From: Candidatus Calditenuaceae archaeon JGI OTU-1
Lineage (GTDB): Archaea; Thermoproteota; Nitrososphaeria_A; Caldarchaeales; Calditenuaceae
Length of the DNA stretch: 13,882 nucleotides
Assembly: GCA_000494145.1 (NCBI GenBank)
Contig: AWOE01000036.1
Location: forward strand, 1-13,882
Reading direction: 5' to 3'
Position numbers and translations under genes: made by a program
The notes under the pieces: model-generated
Seen by the model: only the letters and a program-made list of their open reading frames with translations
Databases searched by the model: none
Told to the model about the DNA's origin: nothing
Shown here: in pieces, positions 6,555-13,788 of the stretch
How positions within the stretch are numbered: position 1 is the first letter of the stretch
Layout of the letters: every line of letters begins with the position of its first letter

Positions 6555-7934
6555 ATGCTGATCTTCTTCGCTGCCCTTGCTCTCGTCAGCATCCTCCTGT
6601 TCCACTTCTCACCCGTCAGGCAGTTGATTAATGATCGAGGTGGTACGGGCCCCTCGGCGACGCCCTACGTCCGTGAGATCATAATACCAATCCCAGATCC
6701 GGGGCCGACCGGCATAACGGTGGGGCCTGACGGAAAGGTCTGGTTCGTGGCATCGAACCCTGCGTTGCTGGTCGCGTTCGACCCTCCGTCGAACACCTTC
6801 GAGTGGTACCAGATGCCGGTTCGGGTGAAGCCCCAATCGAGCTGGGGGATGGCCTTCGACGACAAGGGGAGGCTCTGGATGACCGCCTCTGAGGATGGCG
6901 TGGTGCTCTCCTTCGACACGTCGAGGAGGACGTTTCAGAAGGTAGGGCTTCCGAACCCCCTCTCCTTTCCCGTGGGGCTGAAGGTCGACGGAAACGGATA
7001 CGTCTGGGTTGCGATGTTGAACGGTGACGGGCTGGCACGGATAGACCCCTCTGACGGATCTGTCAGGGTATATGACCTCAAGACCCCGGGCTCCGGCCCC
7101 GTGGACCTCTGGATAGATCAGCGCGGCTACATATGGACCACCCTCTCCTTGGTCAACAGAATCGCTTACTTGGATCCTGTAACGGGAATCGTCCAGGAGG
7201 TGCCGATAGAGGCCCCTGTCATCAGCATTGTGGGAATATATGTCGAGCAAAGCTCGGAGAGGGTCTGGTTCACGGAGCACGGCGGGTCGGCTGTGAGCCT
7301 TCTCGACCTCCGCACAGGAAAGGTGATCAGGATTCCTACGCTCGGAGTTGCAGCAAGCAACGTCACGCTACCCTACTGGATTAGACTTGATCCGGATGGG
7401 AGGCTCTGGATCAATCTGCACGTAGGCAACAGGATAGCGGTCCTCGATCCGAGGACTTGGACGCTGATCGAATACCACCTGCCGAAGGGGAGAATCTTGG
7501 ACATCGTGAACGCGGTGGGGATAGCGATCGCGCCAGACGGCAGCGTCTGGTTCACCGAGTGGTCAGACGGCAGAATAGGTGTCCTATACCCCCGTAAGCC
7601 CACTTTCGAGGTTTCCGTCAACGTGCCGGAGCTGAGGGTCAAGAGGGGCGAGAGCCTTTCCCTAACTGCGCAGCTCACAGGCAAATCCGAACTACCACTG
7701 ACGATCAAAGTCGTTTCGCTCCCGGCATCGGTCTCCAGATGGTCGAGGACCGAGCTGCTCTCGGTTTATGCGGTTGAGAAGGAGACTGTAGAGCGGTTAG
7801 CAGGACAGACGTCCGTCGACATCAGATTAACGTTCTCAGGGGAGGTGGAGCCTGGCGAGTACGTGATCGGCATCGCCGCCAGCGACCCCTTCGTAACCGT
7901 GACAAGACTGGTCCGAGTGGAGGTTCTGGGCTGA
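6555..7934 (+). CDS. Exported seven-bladed propeller, Vgb/NHL-like, with C-terminal beta domain
   Basis: A 459-aa protein from ATG 6555. An N-terminal hydrophobic stretch (about 1-17) acts as anchor or signal; outside it, seven repeats of about 43-49 residues, starting near residues 52, 97, 140, 183, 226, 275 and 320, carry the 'GI.v.pDG.vWfte...n.I..ldp.tg' pattern of virginiamycin B lyase-like proteins. Residues about 350-459 look like an Ig-like or CARDB-like beta domain. The His usually leading Vgb repeats (PHGI) is absent from all seven (PTGI, SWGM, PVGL, PVDL, IVGI, PYWI, AVGI), so antibiotic lyase activity is unlikely. The start is uncertain: the frame is open upstream to GTG 6447 inside the sulfocyanin gene, and GAGGGGA at 6518-6524 precedes a possible CTG start at 6531. 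As last gene of the oxidase operon it may be an accessory or scaffold protein. Confidence 0.8.
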   Translation: MLIFFAALALVSILLFHFSPVRQLINDRGGTGPSATPYVREIIIPIPDPGPTGITVGPDGKVWFVASNPALLVAFDPPSNTFEWYQMPVRVKPQSSWGMAFDDKGRLWMTASEDGVVLSFDTSRRTFQKVGLPNPLSFPVGLKVDGNGYVWVAMLNGDGLARIDPSDGSVRVYDLKTPGSGPVDLWIDQRGYIWTTLSLVNRIAYLDPVTGIVQEVPIEAPVISIVGIYVEQSSERVWFTEHGGSAVSLLDLRTGKVIRIPTLGVAASNVTLPYWIRLDPDGRLWINLHVGNRIAVLDPRTWTLIEYHLPKGRILDIVNAVGIAIAPDGSVWFTEWSDGRIGVLYPRKPTFEVSVNVPELRVKRGESLSLTAQLTGKSELPLTIKVVSLPASVSRWSRTELLSVYAVEKETVERLAGQTSVDIRLTFSGEVEPGEYVIGIAASDPFVTVTRLVRVEVLG

Positions 7935-7942
7935 GCGGAACG

Positions 7943-8518
7943 TCAGCTCATCCAGCTCGCCACGAGCCTCCTGATGGCCCTCTTCAACGACTCCGAGACT
8001 GCCGAGGGGCTGTTCCCGAGAAGGTCGGCTATATCCCTGACCCTCGACTTGGACGGGACGTCGAAGTATCCGAGGCTCCAGGCTGCCTTTAGGATCGTTT
8101 CCTGCTTCGGTGTGAGCGGTGTGTCCCGTTCGGTCCTCTCGCCCTTCAGTATGGTTATGCCGTATCCGAGCTTCCTCCCCCTTTCCAGGACCCTTTCCAT
8201 CTCTCTGGGGGAGCATATGACCTCGATTATGGCACGATCACTCGACAGGAGACACCTGACGACGTAGATCCTTCCGCTCAGCGATAGGTCAGCGATGGGG
8301 CAACCGCTCCTTCCCTTAATCACCACCATCCTCTTGGTCCCTGATCTGGTCACCAGCTTGATGAAATGGAATGGGGATTGGGGATTTGCCACCTCTGCCA
8401 TCACGAACTGACTCCTATCCGATACGAGCTTCAATGCAGTACACCTGCTAGCGAAGTCAGGTACCGTTTTCAGGTCTAATGATAAGGTGTACAGCTTCAG
8501 TTCCTCTTGGTCCACCAT
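7943..8518 (-). CDS. HTH_10 (bacterio-opsin activator type) transcription regulator
   Basis: A 191-aa soluble protein. Residues 135-187 (LTPKQETILKAAWSLGYFDVP ... SAVSESLKRAIRRL) match the HTH_10 domain of archaeal Bat-like regulators, including the 'GYFDVP' turn and the 'S..SE.L+RA..+L' recognition helix. The N-terminal sensor part (about 1-130) has no known domain that I recognise; it contains Cys26, Cys74, Cys89 and Cys102, which could sense redox state or metal, though this is a guess. The gene faces the oxidase operon tail to tail with an 8-nt gap. It is a candidate regulator of respiration genes because HTH_10 proteins often sit beside the redox genes they control, but no target is proven here. 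Confidence 0.88.
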   Translation of the reverse strand: MVDQEELKLYTLSLDLKTVPDFASRCTALKLVSDRSQFVMAEVANPQSPFHFIKLVTRSGTKRMVVIKGRSGCPIADLSLSGRIYVVRCLLSSDRAIIEVICSPREMERVLERGRKLGYGITILKGERTERDTPLTPKQETILKAAWSLGYFDVPSKSRVRDIADLLGNSPSAVSESLKRAIRRLVASWMS

Positions 8519-8551
8519 CCCCTACGTCCGTCGAGAGTGCAGGACTTTGAC

Positions 8552-8562
8552 TTATTAATATT
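8552..8562 (-). promoter_or_regulatory. TATA box of the HTH_10 regulator gene
   Basis: Read on the minus strand, AATATTAATAA is the clearest A/T island in this gap. It predicts transcription start near 8531 and a leader of only about 13 nt before the ATG at 8518, with GGGG just before the start. Confidence 0.55.
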
Positions 8563-8623
8563 CTACCATAACAACTGATCTCGTTTACACACGGATCGAG
8601 AAGGAGCTCCTAATAGGGCAGCT

Positions 8624-10000
8624 TCAGACCATCCTCTTGAACCTCCAATCTGTGTACAGCTCGTAGGGCTTCAGAAGGATGTAAAGTGGTCTGAGCTTCC
8701 TCCTGAGCTTCCACTGAAGCCTCGCCTTCCACATGCCGTACCTCAGCTTCTCCAGTGAGAAGTCGTGTCTGAAGAGTAGCCTGTGATCCCATCCGTGCAT
8801 CGGCTTCTCCCACTCGAACGTCTCCATCCTGTCCTTCACCCTCTCGTAGAGCCCTGTTCCGGGTAAGGGATAGGGAATGGTAATGCTGAAGTAGTCCAAT
8901 GGAAGGCTCGAGGCAAGCTTGATGGTCTTGAGCATCGTCTCGCTGGTCTCCCCGGGATAGCCCAGTATGAAGAAGGCTCCTACCTTTATTCCGGCCCTCT
9001 TTGCTGCTGCTACCGCTGCCTTGGACTGAGCTACAGTTATCCTCTTCTTCATGAGGGCGTTGAGCACGTAATCGTCACCTGACTCCAGACCGAATATCAC
9101 CTTGTAGCAGCCGGCCCTTTTCATTGCCCTTGCGATCTCGGCATCGAACAGATCAACCCTGGAGAGGCACTCCCACTTGACGTCTATGCCGCGCTTGACG
9201 ATCTCGTCGCATAATTTCAGAACGTGTTTTTTACTAGCTATGAAGAGCTCGTCGGCGAACCAGATCCTCTCGTATCCCCACCTGTACCTTATCTCCTCCA
9301 TCTCCTCAGCTATCTTCTCGGGAGACCTGTACCTGTAGATCATGCCGTAATCGGGACGCCAACAGAAGTCGCATGAGAAGGGACAGCCGCGGCTCGCTAT
9401 CATGGACGTCATCGCGTACCCGAAGTTATTTCTGTAGTAGGACTGATAGAGCTGGTGGTCGTAGAGGTCCCGTGCAGGAAATGGAAGCGAGTCAAGGTCA
9501 CGGACGAGAGGTCTCGGACCAGTATGCTCGATCTTGCCGCCGTTCAGGTGCGATGCGAGCCAGACACCTTTCACTCTGCCGAACTTGGGCTCGGACCGAC
9601 CGTCCATGGCGTCCAAAAGCTCCGCGACGGTGATCTCGCCCTCACCCTGAACGACGGCATCGAATGCGCCGAGGAACATCGACGGGTAAGCTGAGGGCAT
9701 CGGTCCTCCTGCCACGACAAGCTCGCTCACTTCTCTGGCATGGGCTGCCAGTTCCTTTGCTGTCCTGACCATCGACAGCATGCTGTATATCCCCACGACA
9801 CGTGCCCTCTCTCTCCTTATCCTCTCCTCGGCTTCCTTTCTGTCCAGGAAGGTGCAGTCCAGTATCCTGACCTTGTAGCCTCTCTCCCTCACGTAAGAAG
9901 CTATGTAAGCTATGCCGAGGGGAGGGAACTGCCAGTGCTTTGATCTGCCGTCATAGAAGTAGGGGAAGACCAAAAGCAGATCCGTGGTCATCCACAGCAC
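8624..10000 (-). CDS. B12-binding-domain radical SAM protein (class B type)
   Basis: A 458-aa enzyme. Residues about 5-135 form the N-terminal cobalamin-binding-like Rossmann domain of this superfamily (FPPLGIAYIASYVRERGYKV, VVGIYSM, VVAGGPMPSAYP, VVQGEGE). It lacks the DxHxxG His motif, as is usual for B12 radical SAM enzymes. Residues about 196-400 are the radical SAM barrel with Cys206, Cys210 and Cys213 in RGCPFSCDFCW, which bind the [4Fe-4S] cluster, followed by GLESGDD and a GYPGET motif. The C-terminal 60 residues are strongly basic. Relatives carry out methylations or ring rearrangements (BchE, HpnJ-like), but no substrate can be assigned. GTG 10000 is preferred, with GAGG at 10006-10009 five nt upstream; ATG 9991 is the alternative. 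A divergent gene starts 48 nt away. Confidence 0.9.
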   Translation of the reverse strand: MLWMTTDLLLVFPYFYDGRSKHWQFPPLGIAYIASYVRERGYKVRILDCTFLDRKEAEERIRRERARVVGIYSMLSMVRTAKELAAHAREVSELVVAGGPMPSAYPSMFLGAFDAVVQGEGEITVAELLDAMDGRSEPKFGRVKGVWLASHLNGGKIEHTGPRPLVRDLDSLPFPARDLYDHQLYQSYYRNNFGYAMTSMIASRGCPFSCDFCWRPDYGMIYRYRSPEKIAEEMEEIRYRWGYERIWFADELFIASKKHVLKLCDEIVKRGIDVKWECLSRVDLFDAEIARAMKRAGCYKVIFGLESGDDYVLNALMKKRITVAQSKAAVAAAKRAGIKVGAFFILGYPGETSETMLKTIKLASSLPLDYFSITIPYPLPGTGLYERVKDRMETFEWEKPMHGWDHRLLFRHDFSLEKLRYGMWKARLQWKLRRKLRPLYILLKPYELYTDWRFKRMV

Positions 10001-10005
10001 GACGT

Positions 10006-10009
10006 CCTC
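10006..10009 (-). promoter_or_regulatory. Ribosome binding site deciding the radical SAM start
   Basis: GAGG on the minus strand lies 5 nt before GTG 10000, favouring that codon over ATG 9991. Confidence 0.45.
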
Positions 10010-10048
10010 GTAGCACGCTTAAGGGTTGCTTTCATACTCGGATCCGAG

Positions 10049-10855
10049 ATGGTCGTTGAGAGCTGCAAGGTCGTCTGGTCGCTCGGCCCCGTCACAGCGT
10101 TCCTCCTGCCGAGGGGGCCGGGATCGACGGAGATCTCAGGCGTCGCCAGGGGGTTAGGGCTCTGTTATCAGGGGATGGACATAACAGGTGAGGGGATGGG
10201 AATAGGGGGCGTGGTCCTCAGGTCAGGCGATGTGACCTTCTTTCCCATGAAGCACACCGACGTGATGTCCGTGAGCGGGGCCTCCAGGACCTTCGAGCTC
10301 AACGCTCTGGCGAGGAAGTACTTGGGGATGCTGGACGTCACACCCCTTCACCGCAAGATCAGGAACTCGCTCTCTCCCCTGTATGTGAGAGGAGGGAAAG
10401 GAGAGCGGTTCTTCAGGGCCCTCATGACGTTGAGGTCGCCGTTGATCAGGACCCGCTACAGGGTTTCCGGGAGAATCGAAGTCTGCACCGTCGACTACAG
10501 CTTCAACGGTGACGTCGTCGAAGTAAAGGTCTTCAGGGAAACCGGAAGGGGAAGGTTGATAGTGACCAACGAGCTGGCCGGGACACTCTTCGACACGCTG
10601 ATGGTCAGCGACAGGTGCTTCAAGCTTCGTCCGTGGACCAGATGCCCATCGAGACGTCCCGTACTGGTCTCTAAGACTTTAGGAATGGGCCTTCACTTCG
10701 ATCTCCCGGACGGTGTGGAGGTGTTTACCGGAAGGGAGGTCCTCCCACCTCGCCTTAACTGGGCCGGGATCGACTTGGTAGTGAATGAGGGGCATCTCAA
10801 CGTTTCGTACAGAGTGAGAATATCCTGCGGTCCATCAGGCCCATCGCCGGTATGA
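10049..10855 (+). CDS. Hypothetical protein, unknown family, probably beta-rich
   Basis: I do not recognise this 268-aa protein. It has no signal peptide, no membrane segment and no known catalytic motif that I can see. Alternating hydrophobic and polar stretches (for example 135-165 and 232-260) suggest many beta strands, as in a sugar-mutarotase-like or lipocalin-like fold. Basic residues are frequent in the middle (about 95-140). Cysteines are at 6, 39, 146, 194, 203 and 262. It is divergent to the radical SAM gene with 48 nt between the start codons. No ribosome site is seen before ATG 10049; a CTTAAG at 10018-10023 sits at the distance expected of a TATA box for a leaderless start. The last 59 nt overlap the opposing membrane-protein gene. 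Base composition matches the neighbours and the frame is intact, so it is likely a real gene. Confidence 0.65.
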   Translation: MVVESCKVVWSLGPVTAFLLPRGPGSTEISGVARGLGLCYQGMDITGEGMGIGGVVLRSGDVTFFPMKHTDVMSVSGASRTFELNALARKYLGMLDVTPLHRKIRNSLSPLYVRGGKGERFFRALMTLRSPLIRTRYRVSGRIEVCTVDYSFNGDVVEVKVFRETGRGRLIVTNELAGTLFDTLMVSDRCFKLRPWTRCPSRRPVLVSKTLGMGLHFDLPDGVEVFTGREVLPPRLNWAGIDLVVNEGHLNVSYRVRISCGPSGPSPV

Positions 10856-11453
10856 CCGAAAACAGCGACCTTGTGGCCGCATTGAGCACATAGCCGGCAA
10901 TATCACCTGAAGCCGGCAGCTTGTAGCCCGTCGCTGACCAGATGAAGAAGAGGAGCAGCGTTATGGCCGTCAGCACGGTCAAGATCCTGACGTTTTCCCT
11001 CTTCACCCACGGTGCCAGAGCGCTGATGTAGCCTATCTTCAGCAGCGCCCAGTCGAGATTGGGGAGGAAGTGCTCCTCAAGGGTTCTCCATCCGTGAAAG
11101 AAGTATCCGAACGATACGAACGTCAGCTCATAGAGCTCCATCATGGATCCTATTGTGGCCCTCGCTACCAAAACCCCGACGAGCAACCCGAACAAACCTC
11201 CTGCCCTGCGCCAGACGAGTATGGTCATGAGGACCGCCCCGAGGGCTGCTGATGCGATTGTGAACGGATAGATCTCAGAACCTTCTGCCGAGAAGACGAG
11301 ATTTCCTGCAGTGTTCGTTGATGGATTTAGTAGCGCAAGCAAAACCGTGCGATCGTACCAGGAGAAAACAGGTATAGAGCTTAATATGTAAACATAATAT
11401 ACTATCCACAGCCGTCGATCACTATCTGTCCTCATCAACTTTTTCGGCCCCAT
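10797..11453 (-). CDS. Hypothetical polytopic membrane protein
   Basis: A protein of up to 218 aa with about five or six hydrophobic segments (near 15-32, 63-82, 85-104, 135-150, 155-174 and perhaps 185-203) and small charged loops; no known family is recognised. A Glu/His-rich stretch (HGWRTLEEHF, about 119-128) sits in a loop. It begins inside the end of the glycosyltransferase gene on the same strand (overlap 32 nt from ATG 11453, or 14 nt from ATG 11435; neither has a good ribosome site), so the two are very probably translated together and may act in the same envelope-polysaccharide process. The 3' end overlaps the opposing gene by 59 nt. Confidence 0.7.
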   Translation of the reverse strand: MGPKKLMRTDSDRRLWIVYYVYILSSIPVFSWYDRTVLLALLNPSTNTAGNLVFSAEGSEIYPFTIASAALGAVLMTILVWRRAGGLFGLLVGVLVARATIGSMMELYELTFVSFGYFFHGWRTLEEHFLPNLDWALLKIGYISALAPWVKRENVRILTVLTAITLLLFFIWSATGYKLPASGDIAGYVLNAATRSLFSVIPAMGLMDRRIFSLCTKR

Positions 11454-13371
11454 TCCGTACCATCATGTAAAAACGGCCCAAAAATACGAATACTACCAAC
11501 CACAGCGCTGAGAACAATAGTGCTTGAGGACTCAAATAATAGAAAGAGGCAGCCTCCATTATCTGATCTCTGATTCGCACCAAACTGTCTTTTATCTGGT
11601 CCACACCCTGCTGGTATGTCGACGATCCTTTACCCTCTAATGCAAGAGTTTTAGCAGCCTCACGCAATTTCATCAGGTCGGATCTGATCAGCGCGAAATC
11701 GGTCCTGGGAGTGGGGAAGATCCAGACAGGGTTGCCCTCCAGCGGTATGTGGTCCAGTGCCCTTTCGATGTAGTTCGCTATCTCGTCAGCATCCGAGGTA
11801 GACGCCCCTCTGATGAGGTAAGAGCTGGCCACGTCCAGCTTGTAGTAGGTCTGGGAGTAACCGTATACGGTTGAAAGGACGGCGATCACCACCATCGCGA
11901 CCATCAACCATTTGAGGACTGTCGCCTTCCAGCTTCTCCGCCTGTCACCGGCCTTCGGAGCGTGGTGTATCGAGAGCGTGCCGGCATAGACGAGGGAGAT
12001 GCCGGCGATGAGGGTGTAAAAGGCGTAACCGTGGAACCCCTTCAGAGAAGAGAAGAACGAGGTCATCAAAGCTATTGCACCAAGCGCCAGCTCTGCATAG
12101 GACTGCATGTCCAAGGGCAACACGTACCTCTTATGTTTCCACGTGCCCCCTCCGAACTTGGGGGTCCTCGCGAACCCCCTCCTCGCTCCGAACATCGCCT
12201 CGAGGACCGCACGGGCGTTGTTCAGCGTCATCGAGGTCACGAAGAGGACCAGCTCGGGGAACTCCTTGAGCCTTTTCGGTCCGAGGGACATGGTGACCAA
12301 GAGGGCGGAGACTATGGCCCACAAGGCCGAGGACAGGATCCCGCCTGAAGGCACGCCCAGCATCACAGCGAGGGGCGTCAGCAGCAGAACGATCAGGAAG
12401 AACAGATAGGGGAGGTGACGCGTGGTGTGGAGGACTATCTGGATCTTGGAACCGAGGCCCAACCTCGACCGCATCACACCCAGTAGATGGGCCTTCCCCA
12501 CCTCAATTGCGCCGTATGCCCATCTGAACTGCTGCCTCTTAGCAGCCTCCATCTGGGGCGGAACCTCACCGGGACACGTGGGACTGGGCAGGTAGAGGAT
12601 CCTCCACCCTTTCAGGTAAGCCCTTACGCTCAGCTCCAGATCTTCAGCCAAGAAGGGCCTCCAGCCACCCGAGTCCTCGATGCATCTCCTTCTCCATACA
12701 CCGGCGGTGCCGTTGAAGTTCAGGAAAAGCCCTGCGGATGACCTGGCCCTCTGCTCCACCTCGAAGTGCATGTCCAGGTTCAGCACCTGACCCCTGGTCA
12801 GAGAAGAGTTGCCGCCGTTCAGGTGATCCCACCTCACCTGCACCGCCCCAGTCCTCTCGTCCGCGAGCAAGTAAGGCAGCACCCTCTTCAAGAAGTCCTT
12901 GGGAGGGACGAAGTCGGCATCGAATACGGCCACGAACTCTCCCCGGGTCACCCTCAGGGCCTCCTGCAGAGCACCGGCCTTAAACCCCTCCCTCGATCGC
13001 CTCCTCAGGTGAATTACTTCGATTCCTCTGTGGGAGTTGCTCCTCAAGAACTCCTCAATTATCGCAGAGGTGTCATCGGTCGAGTCGTCGACGATCACCA
13101 CTTGGAGCCTGTGCGAAGGGTAGTCCAAGTTCAGAACGGCTTCCAACAACCTCCTCACAACATAACGCTCGTTGTAGATCGGAACGTGTATCGATAGCGG
13201 AGGCCAGTCCTTCACTTCGACGGATCGAGGCCATCGGGTTTTACGAAAGTAGGCCAGAAGTGCCAGGACAACGTAGTTGGCCAGCCACACAGACGATACC
13301 AGCCCCAGAGCCGTCACCACGCTCTGTACGATTCCGCTGAGCGTCAACGGAATCACCCGTTCCATTCGCAA
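11422..13371 (-). CDS. Membrane processive family-2 glycosyltransferase (cellulose/mannan synthase-like)
   Basis: Up to 649 aa (TTG 13371; ATG 13365 is more likely and gives 647). A first membrane segment (about 14-42) precedes a cytoplasmic GT2 domain (about 57-300) with the full catalytic set: Asp95-Asp96, the metal-binding DAD (151-153), the base region AEDLE (Glu243-Asp244) and the QxxRW motif (280-284) typical of processive synthases such as CslA and bacterial cellulose or hyaluronan synthases. Several membrane segments follow (from about 310 to 500). It should extend a polysaccharide from nucleotide sugars and pass it across the membrane; the sugar cannot be told. Unusually, about 120 helical, non-membrane residues (about 510-620) lie between the last two membrane segments. 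The stop lies inside the start of the next membrane-protein gene. Confidence 0.9.
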   Translation of the reverse strand: MRMERVIPLTLSGIVQSVVTALGLVSSVWLANYVVLALLAYFRKTRWPRSVEVKDWPPLSIHVPIYNERYVVRRLLEAVLNLDYPSHRLQVVIVDDSTDDTSAIIEEFLRSNSHRGIEVIHLRRRSREGFKAGALQEALRVTRGEFVAVFDADFVPPKDFLKRVLPYLLADERTGAVQVRWDHLNGGNSSLTRGQVLNLDMHFEVEQRARSSAGLFLNFNGTAGVWRRRCIEDSGGWRPFLAEDLELSVRAYLKGWRILYLPSPTCPGEVPPQMEAAKRQQFRWAYGAIEVGKAHLLGVMRSRLGLGSKIQIVLHTTRHLPYLFFLIVLLLTPLAVMLGVPSGGILSSALWAIVSALLVTMSLGPKRLKEFPELVLFVTSMTLNNARAVLEAMFGARRGFARTPKFGGGTWKHKRYVLPLDMQSYAELALGAIALMTSFFSSLKGFHGYAFYTLIAGISLVYAGTLSIHHAPKAGDRRRSWKATVLKWLMVAMVVIAVLSTVYGYSQTYYKLDVASSYLIRGASTSDADEIANYIERALDHIPLEGNPVWIFPTPRTDFALIRSDLMKLREAAKTLALEGKGSSTYQQGVDQIKDSLVRIRDQIMEAASFYYLSPQALLFSALWLVVFVFLGRFYMMVRNGAEKVDEDR

Positions 13372-13378
13372 TTCAAAA

Positions 13379-13392
13379 CCTTTAAGAATTAT
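13379..13392 (-). promoter_or_regulatory. A/T-rich promoter of the glycosyltransferase gene
   Basis: On the minus strand ATAATTCTTAAAGG lies about 15-27 nt before ATG 13365. The ATAATT part is at the distance expected for a leaderless transcript beginning at that ATG, and no ribosome site is present, which agrees. Confidence 0.4.
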
Positions 13393-13759
13393 CCGAATTC
13401 GAGGGCCACGAAAGAACGCAGTGCACTGTCATCCATACGGTTGAGCAGGACGTCTAGGAATCCAATTTCTGCAGAACAGCGCTCTTCTCATTCGCTTCGT
13501 CGTCGAACTGCTGCGGAGCAACCTCCCGATCGCCTCCGATCCCACGAGGACAAGCCTGCTCCTCCTGCTGCCGAGTCCGACCATCCTCATGGCCGATAAC
13601 GCACCGATCCGGTAACTGGAAGGCCTGCAATTAGACCAGCTCGTGGTTGTTACAGGTCACTATCAGCGCGCAGGTCGGGCTGGAGCAAGTCTGAGAGAAT
13701 CGAAGTTGCACAATCGGATCAACAAATGTGAAGTGTTCAATGTCCTTACTGTCAAAATA

Positions 13760-13767
13760 TTTATAAA
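13760..13767 (+). promoter_or_regulatory. TATA box for a leaderless transcript
   Basis: TTTATAAA is a textbook archaeal TATA box. Its centre is about 25 nt before GTG 13789, predicting transcription to begin at or next to the start codon, with no room for a ribosome site. Confidence 0.7.
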
Positions 13768-13788
13768 ACTTGGCGGTAATGATGTGCC

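Larger units (their letters stand above)
13372..13788. other. Long intergenic region without a convincing gene
   Basis: About 417 nt between divergent genes, holding the promoters of both at its ends. I see no tRNA, rRNA or repeat array. A minus-strand frame of about 60 codons (near 13615-13435) is open but has no good start or recognised motif. The middle is as G+C-rich as the genes, so it may be a decayed gene or an unannotated RNA. Confidence 0.5.

Noticed and set aside
5831..6592. Minus-strand open frame of 253 codons opposite the sulfocyanin gene
   Set aside because: The plus-strand frame here has complete copper-ligand motifs and a good ribosome site; the minus frame is Arg/Ser-rich and without motifs.
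6609..7280. Minus-strand open frame of 223 codons opposite the Vgb-like gene
   Set aside because: It is an antisense shadow of a clear seven-repeat propeller; its His/Arg/Pro-rich composition is typical of a mirrored frame.
6555..7934. Streptogramin (virginiamycin B) lyase resistance gene
   Set aside because: The fold matches but the His residues expected at blade starts are absent, and the gene sits in a respiration operon.
13435..13615. Minus-strand frame of about 60 codons in the intergenic region
   Set aside because: There is no good start codon, ribosome site or known motif; it is kept only as a possible gene remnant.
13372..13788. tRNA, CRISPR array or insertion sequence
   Set aside because: There is no tRNA-like T-loop, no regularly spaced direct repeats and no transposase or terminal inverted repeats here or elsewhere in the window.
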